This document shows, one piece after another, positions 10,457 through 19,782 of a DNA stretch of 64,000 nucleotides; position 1 is the first letter of the stretch; every line of letters begins with the position of its first letter. The notes beneath the pieces are model-generated. The model was not told where the DNA came from, searched no databases, and saw only the letters and a list, made by a program, of their open reading frames with translations. Source of the stretch: Solimonas sp. K1W22B-7. GTDB lineage: Bacteria > Pseudomonadota > Gammaproteobacteria > Nevskiales > Nevskiaceae. Made by a program: the position numbers and the translations under genes. The stretch spans positions 3,782,001-3,846,000 of the forward strand of contig NZ_CP031704.1 in assembly GCF_003428335.1 (NCBI RefSeq), given 5' to 3'.

Positions 10457-11236
10457 TCAGGACTGCTTCGGCGGCCAGGGAATCAGCGCGCTGGTGGTGC
10501 GCATGTACTCGGCATAGCCCGGCTTGGATGCGGACATGTGCTGTTCCAGGATCGGGATGCCCGACATCTTCATCAGCAGGAACCACATCACCAGCGGCGA
10601 GACCAGCGCCGCCGGCCACCAGGAGGAACCCACCACCAGCGGCAGGTAGGCCAGCCAGTGCAGGCACTCGAAGAAATAGTTGGGATGGCGCGACCAGCGC
10701 CACAGGCCGTCGCGGCAGACCTTGCCGCGGTTGGCGGGATCGGCGCGGAAGCGTTCCATCTGGCGGTCGGCAATGGCCTCGCCCAGCACCGAGACCTGCC
10801 AGATCAGCACCGCCAGCACCAGCAGGGCGGGCGCCACCACCCGCGTGTTGTAGGCCGCCACCAGGAAGGCCGCCGACAGCAGCATCGCGAACAGCGTCTG
10901 GAAGTGGAAGAAGAAGTACATGTTGCGGTTGGCCTGCTCGCCCCAGCCGTCGCGGAATTTCTTGTAGCGCCGGTCCTCGGGCTTGCCGTGGTTGCGCAGG
11001 AACAGGTGGGTCCCCAGGCGCACCCCCCAGAGCAGGGCCATGACGCCCAGCAGCGCGCGCTGCGGCAGCGGCGCGGGGCCCAGGAAGGAGTACAGCAGCC
11101 CGAGGAAGCCCAGGCTCCAGGACCAGACCGCGTCGACGATGCCGGCATTCTGCGTGCGCCACTGCACCACCCAGGCCAGGCTGATGAAGACGAAGACGCA
11201 GGCCAGTCCGGTTGCGGCGGTGTGCAGGGCGGTCAT
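10457..11236 (-). CDS. DUF1295 integral membrane protein (steroid 5-alpha-reductase/ICMT-like fold)
   Basis: 259 residues with about six hydrophobic segments. The C-terminal part carries GLWRWSRHPNYFFECLHWLAY, the RHPNY signature shared by DUF1295 proteins, steroid 5-alpha reductases and isoprenylcysteine methyltransferases, where it contributes to NADPH or SAM binding. It is the first gene of a four-gene operon with a CFA-like methyltransferase, an NAPE-PLD-like hydrolase and a secreted protein. A role as a membrane reductase acting on the methylated acyl chain is plausible from context but unproven. The promoter must lie in the 108 bases shared with the divergent lipoprotein gene. Confidence 0.85.
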   Translation of the reverse strand: MTALHTAATGLACVFVFISLAWVVQWRTQNAGIVDAVWSWSLGFLGLLYSFLGPAPLPQRALLGVMALLWGVRLGTHLFLRNHGKPEDRRYKKFRDGWGEQANRNMYFFFHFQTLFAMLLSAAFLVAAYNTRVVAPALLVLAVLIWQVSVLGEAIADRQMERFRADPANRGKVCRDGLWRWSRHPNYFFECLHWLAYLPLVVGSSWWPAALVSPLVMWFLLMKMSGIPILEQHMSASKPGYAEYMRTTSALIPWPPKQS

Positions 11237-11344
11237 TGGGAGTCCCGAGGGTGTGCCGTGGATACGTCTTCCGTGTTGCTTCGGATTCTAGTGCGGGAAA
11301 GGGGCGTCTTGCGCGACGTGCCGCACAGGTCAAGAATTGCCGCC

Positions 11345-11698
11345 ATGAAAGCCCCCACCGCTGTCACCCTGGCCCCGCTTGCCCTGGTTGTCACCCTCGC
11401 CGCCTGCAGCGGCAAGCCGGTCCGTCCCGACGAGGCCATGGAGGCCGCCGAGGTGGCGGTGGGCAAGGCCGGCAACGGCACCGTGGCCGCCACGGCACAG
11501 CCGCAGCTGACGCTGGCGCGCGACAAGCTGGGCCAGGCCCGTGCGGCGCTGAAGGATTCCAACTACCCGCAGGCGCAGCGCCTGGCGGAACAGGCCCGGG
11601 CCGACGCCGAACTGGCGATCGCGCTGGGCGACCTGGCCAAGGCCAAGGCGCGCCTGAGCGAGTTGCAGGCCCCGGCCAGGCCGGCGGGAGCACCCTGA
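11345..11698 (+). CDS. Small lipoprotein, DUF4398-like
   Basis: 117 residues. A lipoprotein signal peptide ends in TLAAC, so Cys21 is the likely lipidated residue. The mature part is a predicted helical, Ala-rich repeat with LTLARDKLGQARAAL and YPQAQRLAEQARADAELA, which resembles the DUF4398 pattern of paired helices. Such proteins usually sit beside an OmpA-type or similar lipoprotein gene. Here the stop overlaps the next start by one base (TGATG), so the two lipoproteins are coupled. Function is unknown; envelope structure is the best guess. Confidence 0.75.
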   Translation: MKAPTAVTLAPLALVVTLAACSGKPVRPDEAMEAAEVAVGKAGNGTVAATAQPQLTLARDKLGQARAALKDSNYPQAQRLAEQARADAELAIALGDLAKAKARLSELQAPARPAGAP

Positions 11699-12168
11699 TG
11701 CGCCGCGCCCTGACCGCCATCCTGCTCGCCGCGCTGGCAGCCTGCGCCTCGGCCCCGAAGACCAGCCCCGAGCTGGACGCACTGCGCGCGCAGCTGGAGA
11801 AACTCGAGAACGATCCGCAGCTCGGCGGGCTGGCGCCGGTGGCGATGGTGGAGGCCGACCGCGCGATCGACGCCGCCGTGGTCTCGCTGACGACTGGCGA
11901 CGGGCAGCTGGAGCAGAAGCTCTACCTCGCCGGCAGCCGTGTGGCGATCGCCCGCGCTCATGCGCAGCGGCGCAGCGTCGAGAACCGCATCCGTGCTTTG
12001 TCGAAGGTGCAGGAACAGGCGGTGCCCGTATCGCAGGAGGTGGAAGGCGTCATCGCGATCCCGCCGCCGGAGCTGCGGCCGGAACCGGTGGCGCCGAAGG
12101 CGCCGGAACTGCCGCCGCAGGCACCGCGGGAGACGCCGCGGAAGTCGGCGTTGCCGCCGCCGCCGTAA
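11698..12168 (+). CDS. Small lipoprotein with helical core and proline-rich tail
   Basis: 156 residues. A lipoprotein signal with LAAC places the lipidated cysteine near residue 16. The core is helical (LDALRAQLEKLENDPQLG, then RVAIARAHAQRRSVENRI) and the last ~45 residues are proline-rich, a type of tail that often spans the periplasm or contacts peptidoglycan. It is the second gene of a translationally coupled pair with the DUF4398-like gene. No known family is certain; it may be a diverged partner of the same fold. A 73-base perfect hairpin follows 7 bases after the stop. Confidence 0.7.
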   Translation: MRRALTAILLAALAACASAPKTSPELDALRAQLEKLENDPQLGGLAPVAMVEADRAIDAAVVSLTTGDGQLEQKLYLAGSRVAIARAHAQRRSVENRIRALSKVQEQAVPVSQEVEGVIAIPPPELRPEPVAPKAPELPPQAPRETPRKSALPPPP

Positions 12169-12175
12169 GAGGCCT

Positions 12176-12248
12176 GTAGGATGTGGTGAGCGTAGCGAAC
12201 CGCATCGGACTACACCTGATGCGGTTCGCTACGCTCACCACATCCTAC
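12176..12248. repeat. 73-base REP-like hairpin with 31-base perfect arms
   Basis: Arms 12176-12206 and 12218-12248 are perfect inverted copies beginning GTAGGATGTGGTGAGCG, with an 11-base loop. It lies between two convergent genes, and its right end supplies the stop codon of the SET-domain gene. An element of identical length and with the same GTAGGA/TCCTAC ends is at 26207-26279. Confidence 0.92.
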
Positions 12249-12709
12249 GGACCCACCAACCCCAGCAGCGCCCGCGCTCCATCGCGCAGCACCGCTTCCC
12301 ATGGCAACCCCACGATCTCGCGTCCCGTCGCCGCATCGGCGAACGGCATGCGCTCGCCGTCGCCGATGACGTAGCGGTAGTCCATCGTCACCTCGGCGCC
12401 AAGCGGCAGGTCGGCCAGCGCGAAGATGAAGCCCAGGTGCCATAGCGCGCTGGGGCTGTAGGAATGGTTGACGTAGCACTCGTCGCTCCACTCCGGCGTC
12501 AGCGAGAAACGGTCCTCGAACCAGCGCACGCTGGATTCGACCTCGCGCGAGTCGGCGGGATGCTGGCGCAACTTCTGCTCAGGCCAGACCGTGTGGATGT
12601 TGTCCGGCGCGACGATGACCCGGCCGCGGCTCACCGCCTCGTCCAGGAACAGGCCCTTGCCGGCGCCGGCGATGCGGGAGACGTCGACGCGATAGCGCGG
12701 CAGGATCAT
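12245..12709 (-). CDS. SET-domain protein (putative lysine methyltransferase)
   Basis: 154 residues, essentially a single SET domain. The opening RIAGAGKGLFLDEAVSRG matches the SET N-flank, YVNHSYSPSA corresponds to the NHS motif that binds SAM, and LPLGAEVTMDYRY is the C-terminal DY motif. No other domain is present. Family members methylate lysine side chains of proteins; the target here is unknown. It starts 6 bases after hslO, the third gene of a gatB-hslO-SET run, so expression with a redox chaperone is likely. The TAG stop falls inside the terminal repeat hairpin, so the last codons may have been set by insertion of that repeat. Confidence 0.82.
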   Translation of the reverse strand: MILPRYRVDVSRIAGAGKGLFLDEAVSRGRVIVAPDNIHTVWPEQKLRQHPADSREVESSVRWFEDRFSLTPEWSDECYVNHSYSPSALWHLGFIFALADLPLGAEVTMDYRYVIGDGERMPFADAATGREIVGLPWEAVLRDGARALLGLVGP

Positions 12710-12715
12710 CGGATG

Positions 12716-13582
12716 CTACTGGCGGGTCTGGTTGTCGCCGGTGGCATTTTCCGCGGCCACCAGGGCACGGATGTCGACCTCGGTGTAGCTGTACTCGCGG
12801 CCGCAGAACTCGCAGGTCACGGCGACGCGGCCATGCTGGTCCAGCACCGGCTGCAGTTCCTCCTGACCCAGGCTCAGCAACATCGCCGAGATGCTGGCGT
12901 GGCTGCAGCGGCAACGCAGCGCCACGTTGCGCGGCTCGAACACGCGGCGGTCCTCCTCGTGGAACAGGTGGCGCAGCAGCGTCTCGCCATCCTTCTCCAG
13001 CATCTCCTGCTCGCCCAGGGTGCCGGCCAGCGCCAGCATGTGCTCCCAGTGGGCGTCGCCATCCTTGACCTCTTCGGCCGGCAGGCGCTGCAGCATCAGG
13101 CCCACCAGGCGATCCGGGCCCGCCGCCAGGCGGATGATGGTGGCCAGCTGCTCGGACTGGGTGAAATAGCCTTCCAGTGCCACAGCCAGCGAATCGCCCA
13201 TGATCTCGACCACGGCCTGGTAGTACTGCGTGCCGCGCGCCGGTTCCATCACCATGGCCAGCATGCCCTCGTCCATCAGCTCCTGGAACGAGCCGGCGGT
13301 GTCCCCGCCGGCCTTGGCCATGCCGCGCAGTTCGAGGTTGTGGTCGATCTGCGTGACCAGCAGCTGCAGCTCGTGCTTGCCCTTGAACTGCAGGTTGATG
13401 CGGCCTTCGAACTTGAGGTGCGAGGCCAGCAGCGGCGTCGCGGCCAGGGCCTGGCCCAGCAGGCGATGCACGTCGGGCGCATAGTGGCGCCAGCCGGTCA
13501 TGTCCTGGATGCCTTCGCGAAGATCGACGTAGGCACCCCGGACGCCACGTTCCGGGAACAGCAGCTCGCGCAACTCGTTCAC
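12716..13582 (-). CDS. hslO: Redox-regulated chaperone Hsp33
   Basis: 288 residues. The C-terminal zinc-binding redox switch is intact: Cys224 and Cys226 in CRC, and Cys257 and Cys260 in CEFC. Under oxidative stress the cysteines form disulphides, zinc leaves and the protein becomes a holdase for unfolding proteins in the cytoplasm. The N-terminal domain shows the usual [20 protein letters not shown] helix. It overlaps gatB by four bases at its start (ATGA) and is followed at 6 bases by the SET-domain gene, so it is expressed with tRNA amidation genes rather than with the usual hslR. Confidence 0.95.
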   Translation of the reverse strand: MNELRELLFPERGVRGAYVDLREGIQDMTGWRHYAPDVHRLLGQALAATPLLASHLKFEGRINLQFKGKHELQLLVTQIDHNLELRGMAKAGGDTAGSFQELMDEGMLAMVMEPARGTQYYQAVVEIMGDSLAVALEGYFTQSEQLATIIRLAAGPDRLVGLMLQRLPAEEVKDGDAHWEHMLALAGTLGEQEMLEKDGETLLRHLFHEEDRRVFEPRNVALRCRCSHASISAMLLSLGQEELQPVLDQHGRVAVTCEFCGREYSYTEVDIRALVAAENATGDNQTRQ

Positions 13583-15015
13583 GGGGCCAGCTTTTCCTTC
13601 AGCAGGCGGTTCAGGGCATCGGGATTGGCCTTGCCCTGCGTCGCCTTCATGGCCTGGCCGACGAAGAAGCCGAACAGCTTGTCCTTGCCGGAGCGGTACT
13701 CCGCCAGCTGTCCCGGGTTCTTCGCCATGACCTCCTCGATCGCCTTGACGATGGCCGACTCGTCGGTGATCTGCACCAGGCCCTTGGCCTTGATGATGGA
13801 ATCCGCGTCGCCCTCGCCCGCCAGCATCGCCTCGAACACGTCCTTGGCGATCTTGCCGGAGATGGTCTTGTCGGCGATGCGCGCGACCAGGCCCGCCAGC
13901 ATCGGCGCGGTCACCGGCGAATCGCCGATCTCCTTGCCCAGCTTGTTGAGCGCGCCGAGCAGGTCGGTGATGACCCAGTTGGCGCAGCTCTTGGGATCGC
14001 CGCCGGAGGTCCGCACCACGGCTTCGTAGTAGTCGGCCAGCGCGGCTTCACCGGTCAGCACGCCGGCGTCGTACTTCGACAGGCCGTACTGCTCGGCGAA
14101 GCGGTTGCGCTTGGCCTCCGGCAGTTCCGGCATGGTGGCGCGCACGCCCTCGATGTCCTCGGCGGTGACCACCACCGGCAGCAGGTCGGGGTCCGGGAAG
14201 TAGCGGTAGTCGTTGGCGTTTTCCTTGCTGCGCATCGACTTCGTCTCACCCGTGTCCGGGTTGAACAAACGCGTCTCCTGCACGATCTTGCGGCCGGCTT
14301 CGATCTCGTCGATCTGGCGCGTGATTTCGTACTCGATCGCCTTCTCGACGTAGCGGAAGGAGTTGACGTTCTTGGTCTCGGTGCGCGTGCCGAACTGCTC
14401 CTGGCCGCGCGGGCGCACGGAGACGTTGCAGTCGCAGCGGAACGAGCCTTCCTGCATGTTGCCGTCGCAGATGCCGAGATACACCACCAGCTGGTGCAGC
14501 TTCTTGAGATAGGCCACGGCCTCGGCCGAGGAACGCAGGTCCGGCTCGGAGACGATCTCCAGCAGCGGCGTGCCGGCACGGTTGAGGTCGATGCCCGACA
14601 GGCCCGCGTAGGCGTCATGCACCGACTTGCCGGCGTCCTCTTCCATGTGCGCGCGGGTGATGCCGATGCGCTTGGTGGAACCGTCGCCCAGCTCGATGTC
14701 CAGATGCCCGCCCTGCACGATCGGCAGCTCGTACTGCGAGATCTGGTAGCCCTTGGGCAGGTCGGGGTAGAAATAGTGCTTGCGCGCGAACACGCTGCGT
14801 TCGGCCACCTGCGCGTCCACCGCCAGGCCGAACTTGATCGCCATCTTCAGGCCTGCGCCGTTGAGCACCGGCAGCACGCCGGGAAAGCCCAGCGTGACCG
14901 GATCGGCCTGGGTGTTGGGGGCCGCGCCGTAGGCGGTGGCGGCGCCGGAGAAAATCTTCGTTTTCGTGCTGAGCTGGCAGTGCACTTCCAGCCCGATGAC
15001 TACTTCCCATTCCAT
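13579..15015 (-). CDS. gatB: Aspartyl/glutamyl-tRNA amidotransferase subunit B
   Basis: 478 residues. [14 protein letters not shown] is the standard N-terminus, and the kinase-like domain is followed by the C-terminal YqeY-like helical domain (from about [16 protein letters not shown]). It phosphorylates Glu- or Asp-charged tRNA for amide transfer by GatA. The start at 15015 is four codons inside the longest frame, chosen because it matches the family N-terminus. It comes after gatA across 96 bases holding a palindromic repeat and overlaps hslO by four bases. Whether the complex makes Gln-tRNA, Asn-tRNA or both depends on the synthetases, which are not in the window. Confidence 0.96.
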   Translation of the reverse strand: MEWEVVIGLEVHCQLSTKTKIFSGAATAYGAAPNTQADPVTLGFPGVLPVLNGAGLKMAIKFGLAVDAQVAERSVFARKHYFYPDLPKGYQISQYELPIVQGGHLDIELGDGSTKRIGITRAHMEEDAGKSVHDAYAGLSGIDLNRAGTPLLEIVSEPDLRSSAEAVAYLKKLHQLVVYLGICDGNMQEGSFRCDCNVSVRPRGQEQFGTRTETKNVNSFRYVEKAIEYEITRQIDEIEAGRKIVQETRLFNPDTGETKSMRSKENANDYRYFPDPDLLPVVVTAEDIEGVRATMPELPEAKRNRFAEQYGLSKYDAGVLTGEAALADYYEAVVRTSGGDPKSCANWVITDLLGALNKLGKEIGDSPVTAPMLAGLVARIADKTISGKIAKDVFEAMLAGEGDADSIIKAKGLVQITDESAIVKAIEEVMAKNPGQLAEYRSGKDKLFGFFVGQAMKATQGKANPDALNRLLKEKLAP

Positions 15016-15034
15016 GAGCGTTCTCAAGATATGA

Positions 15035-15109
15035 AGTCCGCGAATGAACGCAAATCAACGCGAATAAGAGCTTGCATCATTTGCGTCCATTCGCGTTCAT
15101 TTGCGGACT
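15035..15109. repeat. Palindromic repeat, AACGCAAATG family, copy 2
   Basis: Left arm 15035-15065 and right arm 15079-15109, each with three CGCAAAT/CGCGAAT units bounded by AGTCC/GGACT. It begins 2 bases after the gatA stop (minus strand) and lies in the gatA-gatB spacer. Confidence 0.9.
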
Positions 15110-15111
15110 GA

Positions 15112-16569
15112 TTAAACGAAAGCCGCCGGCCGGCGGGTGTGCCAGTCGGTAGCCAACTGGTACTGGTGGGCGACGTTCAGCAGTTTCGCCTCGCCGAAGA
15201 AATTGCCCATCAGCTGCATGCCCACCGGCAGCCCGTCCTTGAAGCCGCAGGGCAGGCTCATGGCGGGGATGCCGGCCAGGTTGGCGGCGATGGTGTAGAT
15301 GTCGTTGAGGTACATCGCCACGGGATCGTCGGTCTTGGAGCCCAGCTTGAAGGCCACGTCGGTGGCGGTGGGGCCGAGGATCACGTCGACCTGCTCGAAG
15401 GCGCGGCGGAAGTCGTCGTAGATCAGGCGGCGCACTTTCTGCGCCTGCAGGTAGTAGGCGTCGTAGTAGCCATGGCTCAGCACGTAGGTGCCGATCATGA
15501 TGCGGCGCTGCACTTCCGCGCCGAAGCCTTCGCCGCGGCTGCGTTCGTACAGCTCTTCCAGGTTCTTCACGCCCTCGGCGCGGTGGCCGTAGCGCACGCC
15601 GTCGAAGCGCGCAAGGTTGGAGCTGGCCTCGGCCGGGGCGACGACGTAGTAGGTCGGCACCGACAGCGGCGAATTCGGCAGCGAGACTTCCGTGAACGTG
15701 GCGCCCAGCTTCTTCAGCTCGGCGATGGCGGCGTCGATGCAGGCACGCACGCCGGCGTCGAGGCCATCGGCGAAGTATTCCCTGGGCAGGCCCACGCGCA
15801 GGCCCTGGATCGACTGGCCCAGCGGCGCCACCAGGTCATCGACCGGGCGGTCCATGCTGGTGGAATCCAGCGGGTCGAAGCCGGACATGGCCTGCAGCAC
15901 CTGGGCGGCGTCCTCGGCGGAGCGCGCCACCACGCCGGCCTGGTCCAGGCTCGAAGCGAAGGCGATCATGCCGTAGCGCGACACGCGGCCGTAGGTCGGC
16001 TTGATGCCGGTGAGGTTGGTCAGCGCCGCGGGCTGGCGGATCGAGCCGCCGGTGTCGGTGGCGGTGGCCACGGGGGCCAGGCCCGCCGCGACGGCAGCCA
16101 CGGAGCCGCCGGAGGAGCCGCCGGGCACGCGGCTGACGTCCCAGGGGTTCTTCACCGGGCCGTACCAGCTGGTCTCGTTGGAGGAGCCCATGGCGAACTC
16201 GTCCATGTTCAGCTTGCCCAGCATGGGCATGCCGGCCTCGGCCTGCAGCTTCTTCACGATCGTCGCGTCGTAGGGCGAGACGAACTTGTCGAGCATACGG
16301 CTGGCGCAGGAGGTCCGCACCCCGGTGGTGCAGAAAATATCCTTCTGGCCCAATGGGATACCGGTGAGTGGGCCGCCCTCGCCGCGGGCCAGGCGGGCGT
16401 CCGCGGCGTCGGCCGCGGCCAGCGCCTGGTCGGCGGTGACGGTGATGAAGCTGTTCAGCTGCGGATCGAGGGTCTCGATGCGCTTGAGGTAGTGCTGGGT
16501 CAGCTCGCGGGAGGAAAACGTCCTCGCCCGCAGGGCCTCGGCCAGCTGCTTGATCGACAGGGTATGCAT
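15112..16569 (-). CDS. gatA: Aspartyl/glutamyl-tRNA amidotransferase subunit A
   Basis: 485 residues, full length. It is an amidase-signature enzyme: the catalytic lysine is in PLGQKDIF, and the serines are in [16 protein letters not shown] and [11 protein letters not shown]. It releases ammonia from glutamine for GatB-dependent amidation of mischarged tRNA. It is the second gene of gatC-gatA-gatB, 38 bases after gatC. The start at 16569 ([11 protein letters not shown]) is the family-typical N-terminus. Confidence 0.96.
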   Translation of the reverse strand: MHTLSIKQLAEALRARTFSSRELTQHYLKRIETLDPQLNSFITVTADQALAAADAADARLARGEGGPLTGIPLGQKDIFCTTGVRTSCASRMLDKFVSPYDATIVKKLQAEAGMPMLGKLNMDEFAMGSSNETSWYGPVKNPWDVSRVPGGSSGGSVAAVAAGLAPVATATDTGGSIRQPAALTNLTGIKPTYGRVSRYGMIAFASSLDQAGVVARSAEDAAQVLQAMSGFDPLDSTSMDRPVDDLVAPLGQSIQGLRVGLPREYFADGLDAGVRACIDAAIAELKKLGATFTEVSLPNSPLSVPTYYVVAPAEASSNLARFDGVRYGHRAEGVKNLEELYERSRGEGFGAEVQRRIMIGTYVLSHGYYDAYYLQAQKVRRLIYDDFRRAFEQVDVILGPTATDVAFKLGSKTDDPVAMYLNDIYTIAANLAGIPAMSLPCGFKDGLPVGMQLMGNFFGEAKLLNVAHQYQLATDWHTRRPAAFV

Positions 16570-16607
16570 GGATGTCCTTCAGGGCCCGGAAAATCCCGGG
16601 CGCAAAA

Positions 16608-16895
16608 TCACTCGATGACCTTGGGTACCAGGTACAGGCCGTCCTGCACCGCCGGGGCGATGGCCTGGAAGGCCTCGCGCTGGTCGGGCTGGCTCACGGC
16701 GTCCGGGCGCAGGCGCTGGGTCATCTCCAGCGGATGTGCCATGGGACCGACGCCTTCGGTCTTCGCCGCCGACAGCTGGTCCACCAGGGCCAGGATGTTG
16801 GACAGCTGGCCGGCATAGGCCTCGGTTAAGGAGGGGTTCAGTTCCAGGCGCGCCAGCTTGGCGACCTGCCTGATCTGGTCTGGGCTAAGGCTCAT
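16608..16895 (-). CDS. gatC: Aspartyl/glutamyl-tRNA amidotransferase subunit C
   Basis: 95 residues, the usual size. [19 protein letters not shown] is the conserved N-terminus and [16 protein letters not shown] the conserved central region. GatC clamps GatA and GatB together. The frame continues far upstream through the antisense of mreB, but the start at 16895 is the right one by family length. It is divergent from mreB across 117 bases, an arrangement known from other gammaproteobacteria. Confidence 0.95.
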   Translation of the reverse strand: MSLSPDQIRQVAKLARLELNPSLTEAYAGQLSNILALVDQLSAAKTEGVGPMAHPLEMTQRLRPDAVSQPDQREAFQAIAPAVQDGLYLVPKVIE

Positions 16896-16943
16896 TTTTG
16901 GTGCGGGATCGTTTAAGATGTGCGGATACGCAATTCTAAATGA

Positions 16944-18050
<1,107 letters not shown>

Positions 18051-18071
18051 GCTGCACGGGGTTTCGGAGAC

Positions 18072-18145
18072 AAGGGACTGGGGGCTAGGGACTAGGGACT
18101 GGATGGCAACGACGCCAGCCCCTAGCCCCTAGCCCCCAGTCCCTT
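18072..18145. repeat. 74-base hairpin repeat between mreB and mreC
   Basis: Two 31-base arms (AAGGGACTGGGGGCTAGGG and its complement, two mismatches) around a 12-base loop. Each arm contains tandem GGGACTA/GGGGCTA units. It begins 22 bases after the mreB stop. The rest of the 18051-18262 spacer shows no gene. Confidence 0.88.
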
Positions 18146-18262
18146 GAAAAGCCTGATATCCCGCCGATGGTCGCCGCTCGCACAAAGCCATTGCACCCCC
18201 AGGTGATCGGGCATATGCTGCGCGTGATGATTCATTGACATTTCTTACCAAACGCGCGCAAC

Positions 18263-19285
18263 TTGAACACGACCCTGTACGACAACCACCGTCGTCCTTT
18301 GTTCCCCAGGGGACCGGGCGTGGGTCTGCGTGCGTTCTTCCTGATGCTTTGCGCGCTGGGCCTGATCGTCAGCGACTACCGCAATGACGGGCTGAACCCG
18401 GTACGCGGCTCGGTGGAGTGGCTGCTGACGCCGGTGGTGTGGATGGCCTCGGTGCCCTCGCGCATGCTGCAGGCGGCCGGCGACATCGATACCCGGGGCT
18501 CGCTGGAACGCGAGAATGCCGATCTCAAGCAGAAGCAGCTGCTGCTGGAATCGCGGCTGCAGAAGATCGAGGCGCTGGAAGCGGAGAACCGCCGCATCCG
18601 CGAGCTGCTGTCCTCGGCCGGCCAGCTGCAGGAACGCGTGCTGATCGCCGAGATCATCAGCGTCAACCAGGACCCCTACCGCCACCAGATCACCCTCAAC
18701 AAGGGCGAGCGACAGGGCGTCTACCGCGGCCAGGCCCTGGTCGATGCGCATGGCGTGATGGGCCAGGTCACCGAGATCGCCCCGGGCAGTTCCAAGGCCC
18801 TGCTGATCACCGACCCCGACCACGGCATCCCGGTGGAGATCAACCGCTCCGGCCTGCAGACCATTGCCGTGGGCCGTGGCGACGGCAAGGGCCTGCGCCT
18901 GCCCTTCCTGCCGAGCAATGTCGACATCCGCGTCGGCGACCTGCTGGTGTCCTCGTCGCTGGGGGGGCGCTTCCCCTCCGGCTACCCGGTAGGCCAGGTC
19001 TACGAGGTCAAGCACGTCGCCGGCGAGCACTTCATGGAAGCCTATGCCTACCCGGCGGCCCGGCTGAACCAGGGCCGCCAGGCCCTGCTGGTCTGGGTCG
19101 AGGATGCCCTGTCGCCTCCCTCGGCCACGCCGTCGCCCGCCGCCGCGCCCGCCACCGGCACCCCGCCCGCCATCGCGCCGGCTGCTGCACCTGCCGCGCG
19201 CCCGGCGACAACGCCCCCCGCCGCCGTGCCCGCACCACGCCCTGCCACACCGCCTGCCGCCCCGGCCACGGGCACCGGCCGATGA
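18263..19285 (+). CDS. mreC: Rod-shape determining protein MreC
   Basis: 340 residues. A single membrane segment (GLRAFFLMLCALGLIVSDY) is followed by a coiled coil (ERENADLKQKQLLLESRLQK) and the beta-rich periplasmic domain (LITDPDHGIPVEINRSG). MreC links the cytoskeleton to the wall-synthesis enzymes. The only workable start is TTG at 18263; no ATG precedes the membrane segment in frame. The last ~65 residues are an Ala/Pro/Thr low-complexity tail that is not part of the conserved fold. The stop overlaps mreD by four bases. Confidence 0.93.
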   Translation: MNTTLYDNHRRPLFPRGPGVGLRAFFLMLCALGLIVSDYRNDGLNPVRGSVEWLLTPVVWMASVPSRMLQAAGDIDTRGSLERENADLKQKQLLLESRLQKIEALEAENRRIRELLSSAGQLQERVLIAEIISVNQDPYRHQITLNKGERQGVYRGQALVDAHGVMGQVTEIAPGSSKALLITDPDHGIPVEINRSGLQTIAVGRGDGKGLRLPFLPSNVDIRVGDLLVSSSLGGRFPSGYPVGQVYEVKHVAGEHFMEAYAYPAARLNQGRQALLVWVEDALSPPSATPSPAAAPATGTPPAIAPAAAPAARPATTPPAAVPAPRPATPPAAPATGTGR

Positions 19286-19761
19286 CGCGCATGCTCTTCG
19301 CAGGCTTCCTGTTCAGCCTGCTGCTGGCCCTGGTGCTGCAGATGGTCGTCCTGCCGGACTGGCTGGCCGCGGCGCGGCCCCTGTGGATTCCCCTGGTCCT
19401 GTCCTACTGGGCGCTGCGCGAACCGCGCATCTCGGTGCTGCTGCCGGCCTTCTTCGCCGGCATCTGCTGCGACGTGCTGTTCGGCAGCGTGCTGGGCCAG
19501 CACGCCCTGGGCTTTGTGCTGGTGACCTACCTGGTGGCGCGCCTGCGCGCCTTCTTCGTGCTGTTTCCGCTGTGGCAGGCGACGCTGGCACTGATCCCGG
19601 CCTGGGTCGTCTACGCTTTCCTGATGTTCTGGATCGACGGCCTGACCAAGCACAGCGGCGATGCCTGGCTGCGCTGGCTGCCGGTGGTCTCGACCTCGCT
19701 GTTCTGGCCGCTGGTGTACACCCTGATGGAGCTCATCCGGCAGCCGCCGGAAGAGGAATAG
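19282..19761 (+). CDS. mreD: Rod-shape determining membrane protein MreD
   Basis: 159 residues, almost wholly hydrophobic with about five membrane segments, as expected of MreD. The sequence PLWIPLVLSYWALREPRISVLLPAFFAG fits the family. It overlaps the mreC stop (ATGA), so translation is coupled. An in-frame ATG at 19291 is an alternative start. MreD joins MreC in the elongasome. Confidence 0.9.
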   Translation: MTRMLFAGFLFSLLLALVLQMVVLPDWLAAARPLWIPLVLSYWALREPRISVLLPAFFAGICCDVLFGSVLGQHALGFVLVTYLVARLRAFFVLFPLWQATLALIPAWVVYAFLMFWIDGLTKHSGDAWLRWLPVVSTSLFWPLVYTLMELIRQPPEEE

Positions 19762-19782
19762 GGCCCTGAAGCGCCACGCCCC

